DNA of 57,586 nt from Mesobacillus boroniphilus (lineage in GTDB: Bacteria > Bacillota > Bacilli > Bacillales > Cytobacillaceae), in assembly GCF_018424685.1 (NCBI RefSeq), contig NZ_QTKX01000006.1:1-57586 (forward strand), in the 5' to 3' direction. Under the pieces are notes generated by a model, which did no database searches, was not told the origin of the DNA, and saw only the letters and a list, made by a program, of their open reading frames with translations. Position 1 is the stretch's first letter; every line of letters starts with the position of its first letter. Below are positions 1 to 8,632 of this stretch, piece by piece. The translations under genes and the position numbers were made by a program.

Positions 1-124
<124 letters not shown>

Positions 125-148
125 AATTAGATTACTCGTTCTTCTAAA

Positions 149-182
<34 letters not shown>

Positions 183-220
183 TAAAGTTTTTTGCGATAG
201 CAAAATAACTAAAATTTCTC

Positions 221-248
221 TTGAAAAATGCATAAAAGGCAGTATAAT
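221..248 (+). promoter_or_regulatory. Promoter-like sequence in the 23S-5S spacer
   Basis: TTGAAA (221-226), a 16-bp spacer and TATAAT (243-248) form a good sigma-A promoter match just ahead of 5S. If active it would allow 5S and the ten tRNAs to be transcribed independently of the full rRNA operon. This is sequence inference only; an AT-rich spacer can produce such matches by chance. Confidence 0.4.
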
Positions 249-269
249 AAATATTGTCCTTTAAAATTG

Positions 270-385
<116 letters not shown>

Positions 386-465
386 GATGGTGCATGATTA
401 TCTTGGACAACTTCTAAGATGAGGCAATCGGATCAACTGCAAGAGTTATGTTACATTACCATTAT

Positions 466-540
466 TCCGCAGTAGCTCAGTGGTAGAGCACTCGGCTGTT
501 AACCGAGCGGTCGTAGGTTCGAATCCTACCTGCGGAGCCA
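466..540 (+). tRNA. tRNA-Asn(GTT)
   Basis: 75-nt cloverleaf, anticodon GTT, CCA encoded. The same gene sequence recurs at 56219-56293 in the second cluster. Confidence 0.97.
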
Positions 541-582
541 TTATCTCTAAATGACGAAAGTCATTTGAGCTGGCAGCAAAAT

Positions 583-655
583 GCTTCCATAGCTCAGCAG
601 GTAGAGCACTTCCATGGTAAGGAAGAGGTCAGCGGTTCGAGCCCGCTTGGAAGCT
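583..655 (+). tRNA. tRNA-Thr(GGT)
   Basis: Acceptor arm GCTTCCA pairs with TGGAAGC; the anticodon loop is ATGGTAA (GGT). The 3' CCA is not encoded (the gene is followed by CTGAA), so it must be added by tRNA nucleotidyltransferase. Confidence 0.95.
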
Positions 656-673
656 CTGAAAATATTATTATAT

Positions 674-748
674 GGCCCCTTGGTCAAGCGGTTAAGACAC
701 CGCCCTTTCACGGCGGTAACACGGGTTCGAATCCCGTAGGGGTCACCA
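674..748 (+). tRNA. tRNA-Glu(TTC)
   Basis: 75-nt cloverleaf, anticodon loop CTTTCAC, CCA encoded. An identical copy lies at 56416-56490. Confidence 0.97.
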
Positions 749-777
749 TTTACTTTTTGAATTGGAATTTTAAATAT

Positions 778-853
778 GGAGGATTAGCTCAGCTGGGAGA
801 GCATCTGCCTTACAAGCAGAGGGTCGGCGGTTCGATCCCGTCATCCTCCACCA
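778..853 (+). tRNA. tRNA-Val(TAC)
   Basis: Acceptor GGAGGAT pairs with ATCCTCC; anticodon loop CTTACAA; CCA encoded. Confidence 0.97.
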
Positions 854-891
854 TGATTCTTTCACACAGTGAAAATAATCTACATTAACAT

Positions 892-967
<76 letters not shown>

Positions 968-1061
968 TGCTTCTTACTTCCTTGAATAACTTCAGCGGAA
1001 GCATGCGAGAAATCCCGAAGGGTTTTTGAGCATCTATCTAGGTACAGAAGCACTTATATGT

Positions 1062-1146
1062 GGAGGGGTAGCGAAGTGGCTAAACGCGGCGGACTGTAAA
1101 TCCGCTCCCTCAGGGTTCGGCGGTTCGAATCCGTCCCCCTCCACCA
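1062..1146 (+). tRNA. tRNA-Tyr(GTA)
   Basis: 85-nt class II tRNA with a long variable arm, anticodon loop CTGTAAA, CCA encoded. Confidence 0.97.
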
Positions 1147-1200
1147 TTTTAATACATATTAAAAATGGACAAGTAACTGATGTCCTTTTTATTTTTTCAT

Positions 1201-1275
1201 TGGGCTATAGCCAAGCGGTAAGGCAACGGACTTTGACTCCGTCATGCGTTGGTTCGAATCCAGCTAGCCCAGCCA
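1201..1275 (+). tRNA. tRNA-Gln(TTG)
   Basis: Acceptor TGGGCTA; anticodon loop CTTTGAC; CCA encoded. Identical copy at 56602-56676. Confidence 0.97.
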
Positions 1276-1280
1276 TTAAC

Positions 1281-1353
1281 GAGCCATTAGCTCAGTCGGT
1301 AGAGCATCTGACTTTTAATCAGAGGGTCGAAGGTTCGAGTCCTTCATGGCTCA
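1281..1353 (+). tRNA. tRNA-Lys(TTT)
   Basis: Acceptor GAGCCAT; anticodon loop CTTTTAA. This copy lacks an encoded CCA (it reads CTCACTCAT), whereas its twin at 56682-56757 has CTCACCA. Confidence 0.96.
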
Positions 1354-1364
1354 CTCATGTTAAG

Positions 1365-1406
1365 ACCCCTAAGAATGAACTTAATCCTTTATTTTTAGGG
1401 GTTTTA
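1365..1406 (+). terminator. Weak terminator-like hairpin inside the tRNA cluster
   Basis: ACCCCTAA and TTAGGGGT are inverted repeats with a 22-nt loop followed by TTT. It could cause partial termination between tRNA-Lys and tRNA-Gly. Confidence 0.35.
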
Positions 1407-1425
1407 TCTATTATAATAAAATTAT

Positions 1426-1500
1426 GCGGAAGTAGTTCAGTGGTAGAATACAACCTTGCCAAGGTTGGGGTCGCGGGTTCGAATCCCGTCTTCCGCTCCA
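1426..1500 (+). tRNA. tRNA-Gly(GCC)
   Basis: Acceptor GCGGAAG; anticodon GCC; CCA encoded. Confidence 0.97.
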
Positions 1501-1503
1501 AAT

Positions 1504-1579
1504 GGGGCCTTAGCTCAGCTGGGAGAGCGCCTGCCTTGCACGCAGGAGGTCAGCGGTTCGATCCCGCTAGGCTCCACCA
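1504..1579 (+). tRNA. tRNA-Ala(TGC)
   Basis: Acceptor GGGGCCT; anticodon loop CTTGCAC; CCA encoded. Last tRNA of the first cluster. Confidence 0.97.
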
Positions 1580-1603
1580 TCACACTACATAAATACCATT
1601 TCA

Positions 1604-1642
1604 GTCATAAATCCAACCGGGTTTATGGCTTTTTTTATTTTT
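1604..1642 (+). terminator. Terminator of the rRNA/tRNA operon
   Basis: CATAAATCC-AACC-GGGTTTATG hairpin followed by a run of T. It closes the first tRNA cluster. Confidence 0.85.
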
Positions 1643-1742
1643 CATTCACAGTGCATAGAAAGGTTTGAAATTATAAGCTGCCAAAACAGATCATAGTTTA
1701 TACAGACTTGAAGGAGTTGGCTCAAAAAACCCCTGCTATCTT

Positions 1743-1956
1743 GACAGCTTTTTAGGAGAAGAGGCCAAAGCTGTCAAGAAAATGCAGTTATTGTGACAGG
1801 ATAGAGGTTGAGGAGCCTAAAGCTGTCAAGAAAGTGCAGTTATTGTGACAGGATAGAGGTTGAGGAGCCCAAAGCTGTCAAGAAAAAGCTGTTATCTAGA
1901 CAGCTTTTTAGGAGAATAGGCCAAAGCTGTCAAGATTCTCGGTAATCAAGACAACA
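1743..1956. repeat. 52-bp tandem repeat array (GACAG/CTGTC family), 4 units
   Basis: CTGTCAAGA starts at 1771, 1823, 1875 and 1927, exactly 52 bp apart each time; GACAG starts at 1743, 1795, 1847 and 1899, also 52 apart. Within a unit CTGTC and the next GACAG are separated by 19 nt. The outer units contain perfect inverted repeats (TTGACAGCTTT with AAAGCTGTCAA). No coding frame is kept because 52 is not a multiple of 3. The same architecture returns at 47250-47850. Confidence 0.85.
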
Positions 1957-2042
1957 TTCACTTTTTACCGTTAATACTATGTGCAACAACGAGTAAACAG
2001 GCAGCAGATTGCAACTCTCCGCCAAAATTGTTCAAGTTTTCC

Positions 2043-2072
2043 TTGGCTCAGGTGATATGAACTCCTTATAAT
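2043..2072 (+). promoter_or_regulatory. Putative sigma-A promoter of rocF
   Basis: TTGGCT (2043-2048), an 18-bp spacer and TATAAT (2067-2072). No -12/-24 sigma-L element was seen, unlike the B. subtilis roc operons. Confidence 0.5.
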
Positions 2073-2135
2073 GAGAATTCACTCAATTCCAAACCGTATA
2101 TATATTCATGAAATTGTCCAGTTGAGTCATTCAAA

Positions 2136-2149
2136 TGAAAGCGTTTAAA
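2136..2149 (+). promoter_or_regulatory. cre-like site (CcpA) upstream of rocF
   Basis: TGAAAGCGTTTAAA closely fits the catabolite-responsive element consensus TGWAANCGNTNWCA, with one deviation near the 3' end. It lies downstream of the predicted start of transcription, where a bound CcpA would act as a roadblock. Inference from the motif only. Confidence 0.4.
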
Positions 2150-2187
2150 ATAAGGAGTAGATGAGATAAAGCAAGGGGGAGAAATAA

Positions 2188-3084
2188 ATGAAGAAACTTT
2201 CGATTATTGGCATGCCGATGGATCTGGGCCAGATGAGAAGGGGAGTTGACATGGGCCCAAGCGCAATCCGTTATGCTGGGATAAATGAAAGATTAAGAGT
2301 GTTATTTGATGAGATAGAGGATCTGGGAGATATAGCGGTCGGCAGACCAGAGGTAAGGATTGATCCTAACAGCAATCTACGCAACCTGGAGCTCGTGGCA
2401 GAAAAAAATAGCTTGCTTGCTGATGAGGTAGACAAAATTATTGAATCAGGATCATTCCCGCTTGTTTTAGGGGGCGACCATAGCATTGCGATTGGAACAT
2501 TGGCGGGTGTATCTAAGCATTATAAAAACCTGGGTGTCATTTGGTATGATGCACATGGAGACTTAAATACAGCAGATACTTCACCATCTGGAAATATCCA
2601 CGGAATGCCGCTTGCTGCCAGCTTAGGTTTAGGACATGAAATGCTGACACAGTTAGGCGGGTATACACCAAAGGTAAAACCAGAAAACATTGTCATTATC
2701 GGGGCTCGTGCTTTGGATGATGGTGAAAAAGACCTGATCAAGGAACTAGGCATCAAGGTGTTCACCATGCATGAAGTTGATCGGCTCGGTATGGCTACGG
2801 TCATTGAGGAAACAGTCAACTATCTTAAAGATAAGACAGATGGCGTCCATCTTTCACTTGATCTGGATGGGCTGGATCCTACAGATGCTCCTGGTGTCGG
2901 TACGCCGGTAACTGGAGGCATCAGTTACCGTGAGAGTCACCTGGCGATGGAGATGCTGGCTGAAGCAAAAATCATCACTTCAGCTGAATTCGTCGAAGTG
3001 AATCCAATCCTTGATGAAAAGAACAAGACGGCTGTCGCGGCAGTAGCGTTGATGGGGTCTTTATTTGGAGAGAAACTTTTGTAA
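2188..3084 (+). CDS. rocF: Arginase
   Basis: Hydrolyses L-arginine to ornithine and urea in the cytoplasm, the entry step of arginine catabolism. The 298-aa protein has the ureohydrolase manganese-site motifs in order: GGDHS (about 95-99), DAHGD (121-125) and a LDLDGLDP motif near residue 225. Length matches B. subtilis RocF (296 aa). GGGGGAG sits 8 nt before the ATG. The gene stands alone, without rocD or rocE, between a repeat array and sporulation/stress genes. A cre-like site upstream suggests carbon catabolite control. Family assignment is secure; regulation is inferred. Confidence 0.95.
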   Translation: MKKLSIIGMPMDLGQMRRGVDMGPSAIRYAGINERLRVLFDEIEDLGDIAVGRPEVRIDPNSNLRNLELVAEKNSLLADEVDKIIESGSFPLVLGGDHSIAIGTLAGVSKHYKNLGVIWYDAHGDLNTADTSPSGNIHGMPLAASLGLGHEMLTQLGGYTPKVKPENIVIIGARALDDGEKDLIKELGIKVFTMHEVDRLGMATVIEETVNYLKDKTDGVHLSLDLDGLDPTDAPGVGTPVTGGISYRESHLAMEMLAEAKIITSAEFVEVNPILDEKNKTAVAAVALMGSLFGEKLL

Positions 3085-3131
3085 TGTTTAAGTAGTTTTA
3101 GAATAGACCTATATTAGTGAGAAAAAAATAG

Positions 3132-3165
3132 GAGCAGCGGCCAAGTCTGGCTGCTGCTCTCTTAT
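3132..3165. terminator. Bidirectional terminator between rocF and the Spo0E-like gene
   Basis: GAGCAGC-GGCCA-AGTC-TGG-CTGCTGCTC hairpin with A-rich sequence before and T-rich sequence after it. The two genes converge on it. Confidence 0.7.
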
Positions 3166-3167
3166 TA

Positions 3168-3374
3168 TTAATATAGAAATGTCTTTTTGGAAGATAAGTG
3201 ATAATATTTATTTAATAAATGGTCGAGTTTAGAACTGATGTCTACAACACGTTGATTAGACAGCGAGGTTTTTGCGGCTAATTCAACCATCTCTTTACGG
3301 CAATTTTCAATATCCTTCAACAACGTTTCTGCACACATTGATTGGATCCTCGCTTTCACTGAAATATAGTCCAT
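3168..3374 (-). CDS. Spo0E-like aspartyl-phosphate phosphatase
   Basis: A 68-aa protein whose C-terminal half fits the Spo0E family signature, with SNQRVVDISSKLDHLLNKYY at about residues 39-58: Ser and Asp-Lys-Leu-Asp spacing followed by LLNxYY. Members of this family dephosphorylate Spo0A-P and delay sporulation. AGGGG precedes the ATG at a normal distance. It is transcribed away from sigW. The precise target is not shown by the sequence; it could be one of several Spo0E/YisI/YnzD-type paralogues. Confidence 0.8.
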   Translation of the reverse strand: MDYISVKARIQSMCAETLLKDIENCRKEMVELAAKTSLSNQRVVDISSKLDHLLNKYYHLSSKKTFLY

Positions 3375-3523
3375 TTATACCCCTAAAAAAACTTTTTAAA
3401 CCAAACTGGTAAAGATTTGTTAATATTAACTTATCGTGTTTTTTAGACTTTTTTCGCAAAATAAGTCAGTTGGTAGATGATTTTGTCAATTTCATACATA
3501 AATAAAGTTTTTATAAAAAAAAC

Positions 3524-3550
3524 GAAACCTTTTACGGAATCGATTCGTAT
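3524..3550 (+). promoter_or_regulatory. Sigma-W autoregulatory promoter
   Basis: GAAACCTTTT (3524-3533) and CGTAT (3546-3550), with 17 bp between the AAC and CGTA cores, match the ECF sigma-W consensus TGAAAC-N16/17-CGTA. SigW activating its own operon is established in B. subtilis. Confidence 0.8.
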
Positions 3551-3584
3551 ATCGATTAGCCGCATGAAGCGCGGAGGTAAAATA

Positions 3585-4148
3585 ATGGAGACAATCGTAA
3601 AACACAGAATAAAACAGGTAATCAAGGGAGACCAGAATGCCTATGGTGAGATAGTTGAGGTATACAAGGACAAGGTTTTCCAACTTTGCTACCGTATGCT
3701 CGGGAATAGGCACGAGGCAGAAGATATTGCACAGGAGGCTTTTATCCGTGCATATATCAATATTAACAGCTTCAATCAAAACTTGAAGTTTTCAACATGG
3801 CTGTATAGAATTGCCACAAACCTATGTATTGACCGGATCCGCAAAAAGAAACCAGATTATTTTCTTGATGCGGAAGTACCTGGAACAGAGGGTCTGACAA
3901 TGTATTCCCAAGTCCCATCAGAAACTCCTTTGCCAGAGGATGAGGTTGAAAGCATCGAATTGCAGGATACGATCCAAAAAGAAATTTCAAAACTACCCGA
4001 TAAATACAGGTCGGTAATCGTATTAAAGTATATTGAAGAACTTAGCCTGAATGAGATCAGTGAAATACTGGATTTGCCGCTAGGCACAGTGAAGACGAGG
4101 ATCCATCGGGGGAGAGAAGCCTTAAGGCAGCAGCTGCGACACGTATAA
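3585..4148 (+). CDS. sigW: ECF RNA polymerase sigma factor SigW
   Basis: Extracytoplasmic-function sigma factor that turns on the cell-envelope and antimicrobial-peptide stress regulon. The start at 3585 follows GGAGG and gives 187 aa, the same length as B. subtilis SigW; an in-frame upstream extension to 3477 has no ribosome site and overlaps the promoter, so it is not used. Region 2 (CYRMLGNRHEAEDIAQEAF, KFSTWLYRIATNLCIDRIRKK) and region 4 (LPDKYRSVIVLKYIEELSLNEI, GTVKTRIHRGREAL) are intact. Co-transcribed with its anti-sigma factor 16 nt downstream. Confidence 0.97.
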   Translation: METIVKHRIKQVIKGDQNAYGEIVEVYKDKVFQLCYRMLGNRHEAEDIAQEAFIRAYININSFNQNLKFSTWLYRIATNLCIDRIRKKKPDYFLDAEVPGTEGLTMYSQVPSETPLPEDEVESIELQDTIQKEISKLPDKYRSVIVLKYIEELSLNEISEILDLPLGTVKTRIHRGREALRQQLRHV

Positions 4149-4164
4149 GGTGAGGTGAAAGAAT

Positions 4165-4818
4165 ATGAAATGTTCCGAACAAATTATTGACTATATGCAT
4201 GAATACTTAGATGAAGAAATCTCCGAAGAACATGAAAAGATTTTAAGAGAGCATCTGCAAAGCTGTTCAGATTGCCAGGAATACTTCAGGGAGCTGAATA
4301 AAGCAATAGCTCTTGTGCAGAGCACTTCTCACATCCAGGCATCAGATGACTTTACTTCGAAGGTAATGGCGGGCCTGCCAAAGGAAAAGAAGAAGACGGA
4401 AATTCAGCGGTGGTTCAGGAGCCACCCGCTGTTAACAGCTGCCTCACTATTCCTGGCGTTAATGACTGGCAGCATCTTTTCAACATGGAACGAAGAACAC
4501 CAGTTTTCAGTATCAAAGCAGCCTAATCTGATTGTCGAAAATGATACAGTAATCGTGCCTGAAGGGGAAGTCGTCAAGGGTGATGTCGTTGTCAGGAATG
4601 GCAAGGTGAAAATTGAAGGCGAGGTCCAGGGTAATGTCACAGTGATCAACGGTGAGTTGATTAACGGTGAGAAATACCTGGCAGCAGCTGGCAATGTCAC
4701 CGGTGAAATAACCGAGGTCAATGAAGTGTTCGAGTGGATTTGGTACCATATTAAAAAGACAGCTAAAAGCACGGCAGATCTTTTTGAGAACGACGAAAAG
4801 GAACAGTCATTCCAATAG
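4165..4818 (+). CDS. rsiW: Anti-sigma-W factor RsiW
   Basis: Membrane-anchored inhibitor of SigW, destroyed by regulated intramembrane proteolysis under envelope stress. The N-terminal zinc-binding anti-sigma domain has Cys3, His30, Cys34 and Cys37 (HxxxCxxC), at the positions known from B. subtilis RsiW. One membrane helix lies near residues 88-107 (LLTAASLFLALMTGSIF), followed by an extracytoplasmic part of about 105 residues rich in short beta repeats. 217 aa, close to the family length. Directly downstream of sigW in a two-gene operon ending in a terminator that overlaps the stop codon. Confidence 0.95.
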   Translation: MKCSEQIIDYMHEYLDEEISEEHEKILREHLQSCSDCQEYFRELNKAIALVQSTSHIQASDDFTSKVMAGLPKEKKKTEIQRWFRSHPLLTAASLFLALMTGSIFSTWNEEHQFSVSKQPNLIVENDTVIVPEGEVVKGDVVVRNGKVKIEGEVQGNVTVINGELINGEKYLAAAGNVTGEITEVNEVFEWIWYHIKKTAKSTADLFENDEKEQSFQ

Positions 4819-4834
4819 GAATGGCTGTTTTTTA
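4802..4834 (+). terminator. sigW-rsiW terminator
   Basis: ACAGTCATTCC-AATA-GGAATGGCTGT hairpin followed by six T. The 5' arm overlaps the end of rsiW. Confidence 0.9.
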
Positions 4835-4916
4835 AGGGCCATTTTAAAAAGGATTAAATGATAGTCAGCAGACAAGGACTCTGCAGATGACATATTATTA
4901 ATTTGAACAATGCTTA

Positions 4917-4925
4917 TGTTATAAT
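4917..4925 (+). promoter_or_regulatory. Extended -10 promoter of the cdaA operon
   Basis: TGTTATAAT is an ideal extended -10 element; no good -35 is present at 17 bp, which is common for TGn promoters. The resulting leader before cdaA would be about 130 nt. Confidence 0.55.
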
Positions 4926-5063
4926 AAAAAAGTTATCTTTGATTATAGGCTGAAGTGCATTGGTCATCTTCCGCTTTTTTAAAAATACTAAAAGGCTGAT
5001 TGAACATTCAGGAAGGTTTGCAACTTTCTGAAACAGTCTTACTAAACTACTGGAGGAAGTGCA

Positions 5064-5891
5064 ATGTCGTTTGCGGATTTCGATTTTTTAGAATATCTAG
5101 CTAATATTGTTGACATTCTCCTGGTTTGGTTCGTCATTTATAAGCTGATTGCGATAATTCGAGGGACGAAGGCTGTCCAGCTTTTAAAAGGGATTTTTGT
5201 CATCCTGATCGTAAAGTTTGTCAGTGATTTCTTCGGATTGAATACTCTTAGCTGGATGATGGAGCAAGTACTAACCTGGGGATTCCTGGCCATTATCATC
5301 ATCTTCCAGCCCGAATTGCGGCGGGCACTTGAACAGCTCGGCAGAGGACGGCTTTTTTCCAGATCTGGGCTGCAGGAAGAGGAAGACGAAGAGAAGATGG
5401 TGGAGGCCATTATCAAGGCAACCGATTATATGGCTAAGCGCCGGATCGGAGCATTGATCTCAATTGAAAGAGAAACAGGAATGAGTGATTACATAGAAAC
5501 AGGCATCCAGCTTCAATCCAGAATCTCCTCTGAACTGTTGATTAATCTTTTTATACCGAATACACCGCTTCATGATGGAGCTGTAGTCATACAGAAAAAC
5601 ATCGTGGCCGCGGCTGCTTGTTATTTGCCGCTGTCGGAAAGTCCGTTCATTTCGAAAGAGCTGGGCACTAGGCACAGGGCTGCTCTCGGAATCAGTGAAG
5701 TAACCGACAGTATCACGATCGTCGTTTCTGAAGAAACAGGGAGTGTATCGGTTACACGGAATGGCGAACTTTACAGGGACTTGAGCGGGGAAACGCTAAG
5801 GGAACTGCTAACAGCCGAGCTAATCTCGCCATCAAGAATCAAGCAGGCAGCTTCTACCCGCTGGAATTGGAGGGGGAAGAAAAATGGATAA
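5064..5891 (+). CDS. cdaA: Diadenylate cyclase CdaA
   Basis: Makes the essential second messenger c-di-AMP from two ATP; membrane protein controlling potassium uptake and cell-wall balance. Three N-terminal hydrophobic helices (about 10-35, 40-57, 64-82) precede the DAC domain, whose catalytic motifs DGA (171-173) and RHR (203-205) are intact. 275 aa, as in B. subtilis (273). Good ribosome site (GGAGG) 8 nt upstream of the ATG. The stop overlaps the start of cdaR by 8 bp, and glmM follows: the conserved cdaA-cdaR-glmM operon in which both partners modulate the cyclase. Confidence 0.97.
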   Translation: MSFADFDFLEYLANIVDILLVWFVIYKLIAIIRGTKAVQLLKGIFVILIVKFVSDFFGLNTLSWMMEQVLTWGFLAIIIIFQPELRRALEQLGRGRLFSRSGLQEEEDEEKMVEAIIKATDYMAKRRIGALISIERETGMSDYIETGIQLQSRISSELLINLFIPNTPLHDGAVVIQKNIVAAAACYLPLSESPFISKELGTRHRAALGISEVTDSITIVVSEETGSVSVTRNGELYRDLSGETLRELLTAELISPSRIKQAASTRWNWRGKKNG

Positions 5892-7116
5892 ATGGATGGA
5901 TAATCCCTGGTTCATAAAAGTAGTTGCCCTGGTCCTTGCCGTCCTGCTCTTTGGATCTGTACCTAAAAACGATCCGGATAAGCCTGGTGATGTGAATGTG
6001 CCATCAGATGAAAAGGTGGAGACGATTGATGACGTCCCAGTAAAAAGGGTTTATGATACTGACACTTTGGTCGTATCCGGTGTTCCCGAAACTGTTACTG
6101 TCACGCTGCAGGGGCCCAAGAACATTGTTCAGCAGGTGAAGACTCTACGGAATTTCGAAGTGTTTGTCGATCTGACAGATGCCGAACTAGGGAATCAGCG
6201 AGTCCCGATTACAATTAAAGATGTTTCAGACCGCCTGACTGTGACCATCGAACCTGGTTATGCAAATGTCTCCATCCAGGAGAAGGTAACGAAGGAATTT
6301 AGGATAGACGCTGAATTCAGCGGAAATATAGTCGAGGAAGGCTATATAGCTGAAAAGCCAATAGTAAAGCCCAATAAAGTGCAAATAACAGGTGGCAAAG
6401 ATGTTGTTGACAAAATCACTTATGTGAAGGCAACTGTCAATTCATCCGGAAAAATATCAGACACCATCACACGAGAAGCAAGTGTACTTGCTCTGGATAA
6501 AGATATGAACAAGCTTGATGTCGTTGTGGTACCTGGGATTGTGGAGGTAACAATCCCGATTAAAAGCTCAAGCAAAAAAGTCCCGATTGATATTGTCCGG
6601 AAAGGCACTCCTCTAAGTGGAGTAACAATCGATTCAATAACGTTGGAAACGAAGGAAGCTGAGATCATCGCTGAACCAGGCGTTCTCGAGAAAATTGATA
6701 ATGTCAGGGTCGAAGTGGATGTCAGCAAGATTGAGGAGGATACGGAAATCACCCTCCCAGTCATTATTAGTGAAGGAATTGTCAAGGTTTCTCCTGAAAC
6801 AGTAAAAGTGGCCGTGAAAGTCACAAAGGCTTCCGAGAAAAGTATTTCAAACGTTCCAATTGAAATCGATGGGATGGATGAGGGCTATGAAGTCGATTTT
6901 CTTGATCCTGCAAACGGCCTGACGAATCTGACCGTTAATGGGCCGAGTGATATTGTTTCGGCCCTTTCACCCGATGATTTCAAGATCTTGATCGATGTGT
7001 CGAAACTGGAAGAAGGAAATCATGAAGTTGACATGAAGGTGACAGCACCTCGAAATATAACGTGGAAATTGGCTAAAGAAAAAGCCAGTATATCGGTTGC
7101 GAAAAAAGATGCGTAA
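5884..7116 (+). CDS. cdaR: CdaA regulator CdaR (YbbR-domain protein)
   Basis: Extracytoplasmic regulator of the diadenylate cyclase. A single N-terminal membrane helix (about residues 8-25) is followed by repeated YbbR beta domains, seen as recurring segments such as VPVKRVYDTDTLVVSGVPETVTVTL and VPIEIDGMDEGYEVDFLDPANGLTNLTVNG. It has 410 aa, shorter than the 483 aa of B. subtilis CdaR, most likely through a shorter tail or looser linkers. It starts inside the end of cdaA, suggesting translational coupling. Confidence 0.93.
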   Translation: MDKWMDNPWFIKVVALVLAVLLFGSVPKNDPDKPGDVNVPSDEKVETIDDVPVKRVYDTDTLVVSGVPETVTVTLQGPKNIVQQVKTLRNFEVFVDLTDAELGNQRVPITIKDVSDRLTVTIEPGYANVSIQEKVTKEFRIDAEFSGNIVEEGYIAEKPIVKPNKVQITGGKDVVDKITYVKATVNSSGKISDTITREASVLALDKDMNKLDVVVVPGIVEVTIPIKSSSKKVPIDIVRKGTPLSGVTIDSITLETKEAEIIAEPGVLEKIDNVRVEVDVSKIEEDTEITLPVIISEGIVKVSPETVKVAVKVTKASEKSISNVPIEIDGMDEGYEVDFLDPANGLTNLTVNGPSDIVSALSPDDFKILIDVSKLEEGNHEVDMKVTAPRNITWKLAKEKASISVAKKDA

Positions 7117-7153
7117 TTGACTGCAATTTTTCATACAAGGAGAGATTTTGAGA

Positions 7154-8503
7154 ATGGGTAAATATTTCGGTACAGACGGAGTACGCGGTGTTGCGAATAG
7201 CGAATTAACGCCAGAATTAGCTTTCAAGCTAGGCCGCTTTGGAGGCTATGTCCTCACAAAGGAGCATGAACGCCCTAAGGTTTTGATTGGAAGGGACACA
7301 CGTATATCTGGACATATGCTTGAAGGAGCGCTAGTTGCCGGTCTATTATCAATCGGAGCGGAAGTGATGAGGCTCGGCGTCATCTCTACTCCAGGGGTAG
7401 CGTATTTGACCAAGGCTCTTGGCGCACAGGCCGGAGTCATGATTTCTGCATCGCACAATCCGGTAGCGGATAATGGCATCAAATTCTTTGGCCCGGATGG
7501 ATATAAGCTATCTGACGATCAAGAGAATGAAATCGAACAATTGATGGATATGGAAGTGGATGAGCTTCCTCGTCCTGTAGGCGCTAATCTTGGGCAGGTA
7601 AATGATTACTTCGAAGGCGGCCAAAAGTATCTTCAATATCTTAAGCAATCAGTTGATGAAGAATTCACTGGACTGCATATCGCGCTTGACTGCGCACATG
7701 GGGCAACCTCATCATTGGCTACACATTTGTTTGCTGACCTTGATGCTGATACTTCCACAATGGGAGCATCGCCCAATGGCTTGAATATTAATGACGGTGT
7801 GGGTTCGACACATCCGGAAGCACTTGCTGAATTCGTGAAGGATAAGGGTGCAGATTTAGGTCTTGCTTTTGACGGAGATGGAGACCGCTTGATTGCGATT
7901 GATGAAAAAGGGAATATCGTTGATGGCGACCAGATCATGTACATTTGCGGAAAGTTCATGAAGGAGCGAGGACAGCTCAAGAAGGGAACGGTCGTTTCAA
8001 CTGTTATGAGCAACCTTGGTTTCTACAAAGGTCTTGAGGAAAACGGAGTGCAAAGCGTCCAAACAGCTGTTGGAGACCGCTATGTTGTTGAAGAGATGAA
8101 GAAGAACGGCTATAATCTTGGCGGCGAGCAATCCGGCCATATCATCTTCCTTGACTACAACACAACGGGTGATGGCCTGCTTACTGGCTTGCAACTTGCC
8201 AATATCATGAAAGCAACAAACAAGCCGCTTTCTGAACTGGCAGGGGAAATGAAGAAATACCCTCAGGTTCTCGTGAATATCCGAGTGACTGATAAGTATC
8301 ATGTAACAGATAACGAGAAGGTAAAAGCAGTGATCGAACAGGTTGAAGCAGAAATGAACGGTAACGGCCGTATCCTTGTTCGTCCGTCTGGTACTGAGCC
8401 ATTGGTACGTGTCATGGCAGAAGCAGCAACAGCAGAGCTTTGCGAAGAATATGTAAGACAAATTGCTGTCGTTGTTGAAGAAGAAATGGGATTAAAGGAA
8501 TAG
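7154..8503 (+). CDS. glmM: Phosphoglucosamine mutase GlmM
   Basis: Interconverts glucosamine-6-phosphate and glucosamine-1-phosphate for UDP-GlcNAc and peptidoglycan synthesis; it also binds and inhibits CdaA in Bacillus. The ATG at 7154 is chosen because AAGGAGAG lies 9 nt ahead; the upstream TTG at 7148 is too close to it. 449 aa. The phosphoserine loop ISASHNP has Ser100, the metal loop DGDGDR is intact, and the C-terminal phosphate-binding loop [12 protein letters not shown] is present. Third gene of the cdaA operon. Confidence 0.97.
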   Translation: MGKYFGTDGVRGVANSELTPELAFKLGRFGGYVLTKEHERPKVLIGRDTRISGHMLEGALVAGLLSIGAEVMRLGVISTPGVAYLTKALGAQAGVMISASHNPVADNGIKFFGPDGYKLSDDQENEIEQLMDMEVDELPRPVGANLGQVNDYFEGGQKYLQYLKQSVDEEFTGLHIALDCAHGATSSLATHLFADLDADTSTMGASPNGLNINDGVGSTHPEALAEFVKDKGADLGLAFDGDGDRLIAIDEKGNIVDGDQIMYICGKFMKERGQLKKGTVVSTVMSNLGFYKGLEENGVQSVQTAVGDRYVVEEMKKNGYNLGGEQSGHIIFLDYNTTGDGLLTGLQLANIMKATNKPLSELAGEMKKYPQVLVNIRVTDKYHVTDNEKVKAVIEQVEAEMNGNGRILVRPSGTEPLVRVMAEAATAELCEEYVRQIAVVVEEEMGLKE

Positions 8504-8516
8504 GAAAAAAGATTAT

Positions 8517-8556
8517 ATGCATAAGGGCTTCGGCACATAGAAGAGCCCTTATGCAT
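8517..8556 (+). terminator. Terminator after glmM
   Basis: A perfect 13-bp inverted repeat (ATGCATAAGGGCT and its complement) 13 nt after the stop codon. The T-run is weak (ATATTTATTT), so read-through toward glmS is possible. Confidence 0.6.
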
Positions 8557-8632
8557 ATTTATTTATGAAGGGAGTTTCTAGCCTCCCTGTATAGGGTAAA
8601 TACTTGGGAAGGCAGTTTTCCTTTGTTTTCTA

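Noticed and set aside
3477..3584. 36-codon N-terminal extension of sigW
   Set aside because: It includes the sigma-W promoter and lacks a ribosome site; the GGAGG-ATG at 3585 gives the family length.
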